This document shows, piece after piece, positions 33,231 to 37,197 of a stretch of DNA of 37,197 nt. Position 1 is the stretch's first letter. Every line of letters begins with the position of its first letter. The stretch comes from Gammaproteobacteria bacterium. Lineage in GTDB: Bacteria; Pseudomonadota; Gammaproteobacteria; Steroidobacterales; Steroidobacteraceae. The stretch is from assembly GCA_030037905.1 (NCBI GenBank), contig JASHPX010000353.1:1-37197 (forward strand). The letters are read 5' to 3'. The notes under the pieces were generated by a model. It saw only the letters and a list, made by a program, of their open reading frames with translations, ran no database searches and was not told the origin of the DNA. Made by a program: the position numbers and the translations under genes.

Positions 33231-33800
33231 CTACTGCTTGCCGCGCGAGATGTAGGCGCCGGTGCGCGTATCGACGCGGATGACCTCGCCCTCGTTGATG
33301 AACAGCGGCACCCGTACCACGGCGCCGGTCTCGAGCTTGGCGGGTTTCTGGCCGCCGGTGGCGGTATCCCCGCGCACACCCGGGTCGGTCTCGACCACCT
33401 TCAGCTCGATATGCGGCGGGGCGGTCACGACGATGGGCACGCCATTCCACAGGGTCACGATGCACAGGGTCCCATCCTTGAGCCACTGCGCGTTATCGCC
33501 CACGACGGTCTTGCTGGCCGCATGCTGCTCGAAGGTCTCGGACACCATGAAATGAAAGAACTCGCCGTCGCTGTAGAGGTACTGCATGTCGACGTCCATG
33601 ACATCGGCCGCCTCCACGCTTTCACCGGATTTGAAGGTGCGCTCGATGACGCGTCCGGTCTTGAGGTTACGGATGCGCACCCGGTTGAATGCCTGCCCCT
33701 TGCCTGGCTTGACCATCTCGTTCTCGACGATCGACCAGGGATCGCCGTCGATGATGATGCGCAGACCCGACTTGAATTCGTTGGTCGAATAGCTGGCCAT
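33231..33800 (-). CDS. efp: Elongation factor P
   Basis: EF-P binds the ribosome between P and E sites and speeds peptide bonds at polyproline stretches. The 189-residue product has the loop VKPGKGQAF with Lys34, the residue modified by EpmA after EpmB. The rest shows the three beta-barrel domains, including [16 protein letters not shown] and the C-terminal [21 protein letters not shown]. Start ATG at 33800. The gene lies between epmA (convergent) and epmB (divergent), so all three modification partners are adjacent. Confidence 0.98.
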   Translation of the reverse strand: MASYSTNEFKSGLRIIIDGDPWSIVENEMVKPGKGQAFNRVRIRNLKTGRVIERTFKSGESVEAADVMDVDMQYLYSDGEFFHFMVSETFEQHAASKTVVGDNAQWLKDGTLCIVTLWNGVPIVVTAPPHIELKVVETDPGVRGDTATGGQKPAKLETGAVVRVPLFINEGEVIRVDTRTGAYISRGKQ

Positions 33801-33853
33801 TTATTTTCCGCCGGGGGCGGCCGCACAATGACGGCCCTGCAAAAAGGGCGCGT

Positions 33854-34963
33854 ATGATAACGGCATCACACACCCCCCGCCAGCCGGCCGAGGTCACCGC
33901 CGCCGCTGCTGCCGCAACTGCCAGCTCCGATGCCTGGCAGCGAGAGCTGGCGCAGGCGATCACCGACCCCGCCGAGCTGTGCCGCCTGCTGCAGCTCGAT
34001 CCGCGCATGGCGCTCGCCGCCCTCGAGGCCGCGGGTCGTTTCCGCGTGCTCGTACCGCGCGGCTTCCTGCGCCGCATGCGTCGCGGGGATCCGCGCGACC
34101 CGCTGCTGCTGCAGGTACTGCCCGGCGCGCGCGAATTGATCGAGCAGCCCGGTTACAGCGCCGATCCGCTCGGCGAGCAGGCCACGCAGCGCGCACCCGC
34201 ATTGCTGCACAAGTATCGCGGACGAGCGCTGCTGATCGCCACGGGAGCTTGTGCGGTGCACTGCCGGTACTGCTTCCGGCGCGAGTTTGCCTACCCGGAT
34301 CACGCCGACGTCGCGGCAGCACTCACGGTCATCGCCGCCGATAGCTCCATCGAGGAAGTGATCCTCTCGGGCGGCGATCCGCTGTCGCTCGGCACCTCGC
34401 GACTGCGGCGGCTCACGGATGATTTGCGCAACATCGCGCACCTGCGGCGCCTGCGGTTGCACACGCGCACCCCGGTGGTGTTGCCCGAGCGCGTCGATGC
34501 GGATCTGGGCGCCTGGATCGCTTCGCTCCCCTGGCCATGCATCGTGGTGCTTCATTGCAACCATGCGAACGAAATCGACGCCTCGGTGCGCGCGGCCACC
34601 GCCCGCCTGCGCGCGGCCGGCGCGACGCTGCTGAACCAGTCGGTACTGCTGGCCGGCGTGAACGACTCGGTTGGCGCTCTGCACGCGCTCTCCGAGGCAC
34701 TGTGGTCCGCCGGCGTGCTGCCCTACTACCTGCACCTGCTCGATCCGGTGCGTGGCGCCGCGCACTTCGAGGTGCAGGAGAGCCGCGGCCGGCAGCTCCT
34801 GGCGCAGCTCGCCGCGCAGCTGCCCGGCTACCTCGTGCCGCGCCTGGCGCGTGAGACGCGCGGGGCCCCGGCGAAGACGCTGATCGCCCCCGCGCCCTGG
34901 GAAAGCCTACGGGAGAGCCCACGGAAGAGCCCACGGGAGAGCCTCGACGACGCGGCGTACTGA
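33854..34963 (+). CDS. epmB: EF-P beta-lysylation protein EpmB (radical SAM lysine 2,3-aminomutase)
   Basis: EpmB converts lysine to (R)-beta-lysine for EF-P modification. The 369-residue product has the radical-SAM cluster CAVHCRYCFRRE (C-X3-C-X2-C, near residue 133), VILSGGDPLSLG, RLHTRTPVVLPERV, and LYYLHLLDPVRGAAHFEV-like KamA-family segments (YYLHLLDPV). The N-terminus is Ala-rich and the C-terminus carries ESPR/KSPR tetrapeptide repeats, both outside the fold. It is divergent from efp with a 53-bp gap that must hold both promoters. Start ATG at 33854. Confidence 0.95.
   Translation: MITASHTPRQPAEVTAAAAAATASSDAWQRELAQAITDPAELCRLLQLDPRMALAALEAAGRFRVLVPRGFLRRMRRGDPRDPLLLQVLPGARELIEQPGYSADPLGEQATQRAPALLHKYRGRALLIATGACAVHCRYCFRREFAYPDHADVAAALTVIAADSSIEEVILSGGDPLSLGTSRLRRLTDDLRNIAHLRRLRLHTRTPVVLPERVDADLGAWIASLPWPCIVVLHCNHANEIDASVRAATARLRAAGATLLNQSVLLAGVNDSVGALHALSEALWSAGVLPYYLHLLDPVRGAAHFEVQESRGRQLLAQLAAQLPGYLVPRLARETRGAPAKTLIAPAPWESLRESPRKSPRESLDDAAY
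34901..34948. repeat. 12-bp tandem repeat, four copies, at the epmB 3' end
   Basis: Units GAAAGCCTACGG, GAGAGCCCACGG, AAGAGCCCACGG and GAGAGCCTCGAC run at 34901-34948 and encode ESLR/ESPR/KSPR/ESLD. They diverge by one to four bases. Confidence 0.85.
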
Positions 34964-35030
34964 GCCGGAATCCGCATCACAGCGCGGCACGTTCGCAGCA
35001 GATACGCTTCACAGTCGAGCGAAGCGCTGA

Positions 35031-35039
35031 TGCTAGAAT
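35031..35039 (+). promoter_or_regulatory. Candidate extended -10 promoter of the FimX-like gene
   Basis: TGCTAGAAT (TG-N-TAGAAT) lies 25 bp upstream of the chosen start in the 101-bp gap after epmB. The -35 region has no good match, which an extended -10 tolerates. It fits independent expression of the c-di-GMP protein. Confidence 0.5.
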
Positions 35040-35064
35040 CCGGGCGCCTCTTGTGGAGGGATAT

Positions 35065-37116
35065 TTGGACGATACCACGGCGGTTCCGCTGATCGTGCAC
35101 AGCGCGGCGCGCGATCCCGTGGAGGCGCTCAACGCGCTGCTGCGTCGAGCGGGCATCGCCGCGCACTGCACCTGGATCCCGGCGCTGCAGGATCTGCCGG
35201 AGGCTCTCGAGCAGCTCAACCCGGAGCTGCTGCTGTGCTGCCCGCGCGCCGCAGACGAGATCCGCAGGATCGCCGCCGCGCGTGATCAGGTATCGAGCAT
35301 CCTGCCGCTGATCGCCATCCGCGAGCAGGTCGACGAACAGCGCATCGCCGAGGACATGGGACAGGGGGCACGCGACACGGTATCGCTGCAACAGCCCTCA
35401 CGCGTACACGCGGTCATCGCGCGCGAGCTGCATTCCTTCCGCCTGGAGCGCACGCTCAACGCGACGCTGCGTGCCTCGCAGGACTACCGCAGTCAACTCG
35501 AGGTGGTCCTGCAGCGCTCCAACGATGCGATCGCGCAGGTACAGGAAGGCATCCTGGTCGACGCCAATGCTTCCTGGCTCGAGCTGTTCGGCTTCGTGGA
35601 GGCCACGGGCCTGGTCGGCCAGCCGGTCATGGATCTGTTCGATGATTCCACCCAGGCACCCCTCAGGGCGGCGCAGACCGCCTGCCTGCAGGGACACTGG
35701 AGCAATCATCCGCTGAAGGCCGGCGCGGTACTCGGCGATGGTTCGGTCATTCCGCTGACGCTCACGCTCACGAGCGGCGAGTTCGATGGCGCGCCGAGCG
35801 TGCGGCTCATCGTCGCGGCCCAGAAGCGCGACGATGAGCAGCTGGCGCGCGAGCTGGAGACCGCCATGCAGAGCGACCCGGGAACCGGGCTGCCTACGCG
35901 GCGGCACCTGCTCACGGCGCTGCAGGACCGGCTGCAGCATCCCGTGGCCGGGGGGCTTCGCTATCTCGCCTGCGTTCGGCCCGACAAGTTCTCGGCCATC
36001 GAGCGCGAGGTGGGGGTGCTCGCGAGCGAGCAGTTCCTCATCGCCTTCGCCAACATCGTGCGCTCCATGATCGGACCGCACGACCTCGCCGGCCACTTCG
36101 GCGGCACGACGCTGCTGTTGCTGCTCGAGCGCGGCAACCAGCGCGATGTGGAGGCCTGGTGCGAGAATCTGATCGAGCGCGTCAGGCGCCAGGTCTTCCA
36201 GGTCGACAGCCACACGCTGCACGCCACCTGCACGGTGGGCGTGGGCGTGGTGCCGCTCACCAATCCGAGCCTCAACGCCACCGCGAAGGACGCGCTCGAG
36301 GCGCTGCGCCGCGGCCGCGAGCGCGGCGGCAACCAGGTCATCACCGTGGATCGGGCCGATAACGATACACGCGTGCAGGCCTACGATCAGATCTGGGTCA
36401 GGCACATCAAGGCGGCGCTGATGGAGAACCGCTTCCGGCTGAATCAACAGCCGATCGCGGCGCTCGGCGGCGGTCAGCAGAAGATGTTCGACGTGGCGAT
36501 CCGTATGCTCGACTCCCAGGGCAAGGAGGTGCTGCCCTCGGAATTCCTGCCGGCGGCGGCGCGCAATGACCTGCTGAAGAACATCGACCGGTGGGTCATC
36601 GGGGCATCGCTTTCGTTTGCGGCGAAGCGCAAGCCCGACCTGCTGTTCGTGCGTCTGTCGCGCGACAGCGCGCTCGACACCTCGCTGCTGCCGTGGCTGG
36701 AGCTGCAGCTGAAATCCACGCACGCCGATCCCAAGCGCCTGTGCCTGCAGATCACCGAGGAGGTCGCCGGCCGGCAGCCACAGCAGACCCTGGAGGTCGT
36801 GAAGGGGCTGCGCGAGCGCGGCGTGCGCTTCGCGATCGAGCACTTCGGCTCCGGGCGTGATTCGCAGGGCTTGCTCACCAAGCTGCCGTTGGACTTCGTC
36901 AAGATCGACGGCTCGCTGATGCAGGGGTTGACCGGCAATCCCGAGCTGCAGCAGCGCGTGCGCGTGATCGTGGATGCGGCCCGGGCGCACAACGTACAGA
37001 CGGTCGCCGAGCGCATCGAGGACGCCAATACCATGGCTGTCGTGTGGCAGCTGGGCGTGCAGTACATCCAGGGCTACTTCGTGCATGCGCCCGAAGAGGT
37101 GGTGCTCAAGTCGTGA
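35065..37116 (+). CDS. fimX: FimX-like REC-PAS-GGDEF-EAL protein with degenerate catalytic motifs
   Basis: FimX is a c-di-GMP receptor at the cell pole that controls type IV pili. The 683-residue product matches P. aeruginosa FimX in length (691) and order: receiver-like 1-120, PAS about 140-255 (NDAIAQVQEGILVDANASWLELFGF split by the fold), GGDEF about 270-420, EAL about 430-680. GGDEF is replaced by HFGGTTLLL. The EAL motif reads FDVAIRML, the DDFGTGYSS loop reads EHFGSGRDS, while KIDGSL and VAERIED remain. Catalysis is therefore unlikely and c-di-GMP binding plausible. TTG at 35065 has GGAGGG 5 bp upstream; the GTG at 35053 would put that site in the gene. FimV in the same window supports a pilus role. 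Confidence 0.85.
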   Translation: MDDTTAVPLIVHSAARDPVEALNALLRRAGIAAHCTWIPALQDLPEALEQLNPELLLCCPRAADEIRRIAAARDQVSSILPLIAIREQVDEQRIAEDMGQGARDTVSLQQPSRVHAVIARELHSFRLERTLNATLRASQDYRSQLEVVLQRSNDAIAQVQEGILVDANASWLELFGFVEATGLVGQPVMDLFDDSTQAPLRAAQTACLQGHWSNHPLKAGAVLGDGSVIPLTLTLTSGEFDGAPSVRLIVAAQKRDDEQLARELETAMQSDPGTGLPTRRHLLTALQDRLQHPVAGGLRYLACVRPDKFSAIEREVGVLASEQFLIAFANIVRSMIGPHDLAGHFGGTTLLLLLERGNQRDVEAWCENLIERVRRQVFQVDSHTLHATCTVGVGVVPLTNPSLNATAKDALEALRRGRERGGNQVITVDRADNDTRVQAYDQIWVRHIKAALMENRFRLNQQPIAALGGGQQKMFDVAIRMLDSQGKEVLPSEFLPAAARNDLLKNIDRWVIGASLSFAAKRKPDLLFVRLSRDSALDTSLLPWLELQLKSTHADPKRLCLQITEEVAGRQPQQTLEVVKGLRERGVRFAIEHFGSGRDSQGLLTKLPLDFVKIDGSLMQGLTGNPELQQRVRVIVDAARAHNVQTVAERIEDANTMAVVWQLGVQYIQGYFVHAPEEVVLKS

Positions 37117-37197
37117 GCGCGCGGGCGCTCGCGGCCCTGCTCGTCGGCGCGGCCTTTGCGCTCGGCGGCTGCGGCGCCGCCGCCCCCCCAGCCGCCG
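37113..37197 (+). CDS. Putative lipoprotein (5' end only)
   Basis: The GTG at 37113 overlaps the FimX-like gene's TGA as GTGA. The visible residues MSARALAALLVGAAFALGGC form a lipoprotein signal with lipobox LGGC. The following residues (GAAAPPAA) are low-complexity. The function cannot be read from 28 codons. Confidence 0.65.
   Translation, partial: MSARALAALLVGAAFALGGCGAAAPPAA

Noticed and set aside
35398-37086. 562-codon minus-strand frame opposite the FimX-like gene
   Set aside because: It is antisense to a gene with recognisable domains, and its residue make-up is that of a reverse-frame shadow.

Overview
The window is GC-rich, densely packed, and reads as the chromosome of a gammaproteobacterium. 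The evidence is the gene order prmB-aroC-asd-fimV-truA-accD-folC-dedD-cvpA-purF, the gene order lpxH / cysS / tRNA(Pro-Arg-His-Lys) / tRNA-Leu / tig / clpP, an EF-P lysylation set (efp, epmA, epmB), and type IV pilus regulators of the FimV and FimX kind. These blocks resemble Pseudomonas and Xanthomonas/Nevskiales-Steroidobacter-like gene orders. I infer a lineage near the latter, but sequence reading alone cannot fix the genus. Start codons are often GTG or TTG, and many adjacent genes share a 4-base GTGA, TTGA or ATGA overlap.

Layout. 1-2000 (minus strand): 5' part of clpP, then tig and tRNA-Leu(UAG). 2.2-10.2 kb: an accessory block between tRNA-Leu and the tRNA cluster. It holds a small secreted protein, a DUF488 protein, a frameshifted 5'-truncated hipA relic, a coupled pair (MpaB-like haem oxygenase plus a CRP-type sensor domain fused to a SAM methyltransferase), an NADPH-dependent FMN reductase, and a large protein that looks like TPR plus SLOG-like domain plus class III nucleotidyl cyclase. 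10.2-10.6 kb: tRNA-Pro-Arg-His-Lys with a clear promoter. 10.7-15.4 kb (minus): cysS, a glycosyltransferase and a Wzi-family outer-membrane barrel. 15.4-15.8 kb: a collapsed, multiply frameshifted gltX relic. 15.9-17.8 kb: lpxH convergent with a pseudo-receiver/Ser-Thr kinase. 17.9-30.6 kb (minus): a long operon-like run from prmB to purF. 30.6-37.2 kb: SCO1/SenC protein, psd, epmA, efp (opposite strand), epmB, a FimX-like REC-PAS-GGDEF-EAL protein, and the start of a lipoprotein gene.

How the genes work together. The core is housekeeping: proteolysis and folding (ClpP, trigger factor), Cys-tRNA charging, purine, folate, fatty-acid, aromatic and aspartate-family biosynthesis, lipid A and phosphatidylethanolamine synthesis, and relief of polyproline stalling (EpmB and EpmA modify Lys34 of EF-P). 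FimV and FimX point to polar type IV pili under c-di-GMP control. The accessory block is the least ordinary part. It pairs a degenerate cyclase-like sensor with a CNBD-methyltransferase and two redox enzymes, and I see no integrase or attachment repeat around it. A second recurring feature is short tandem repeats (9-19 bp units), mostly in frame inside or at the ends of otherwise conserved genes.
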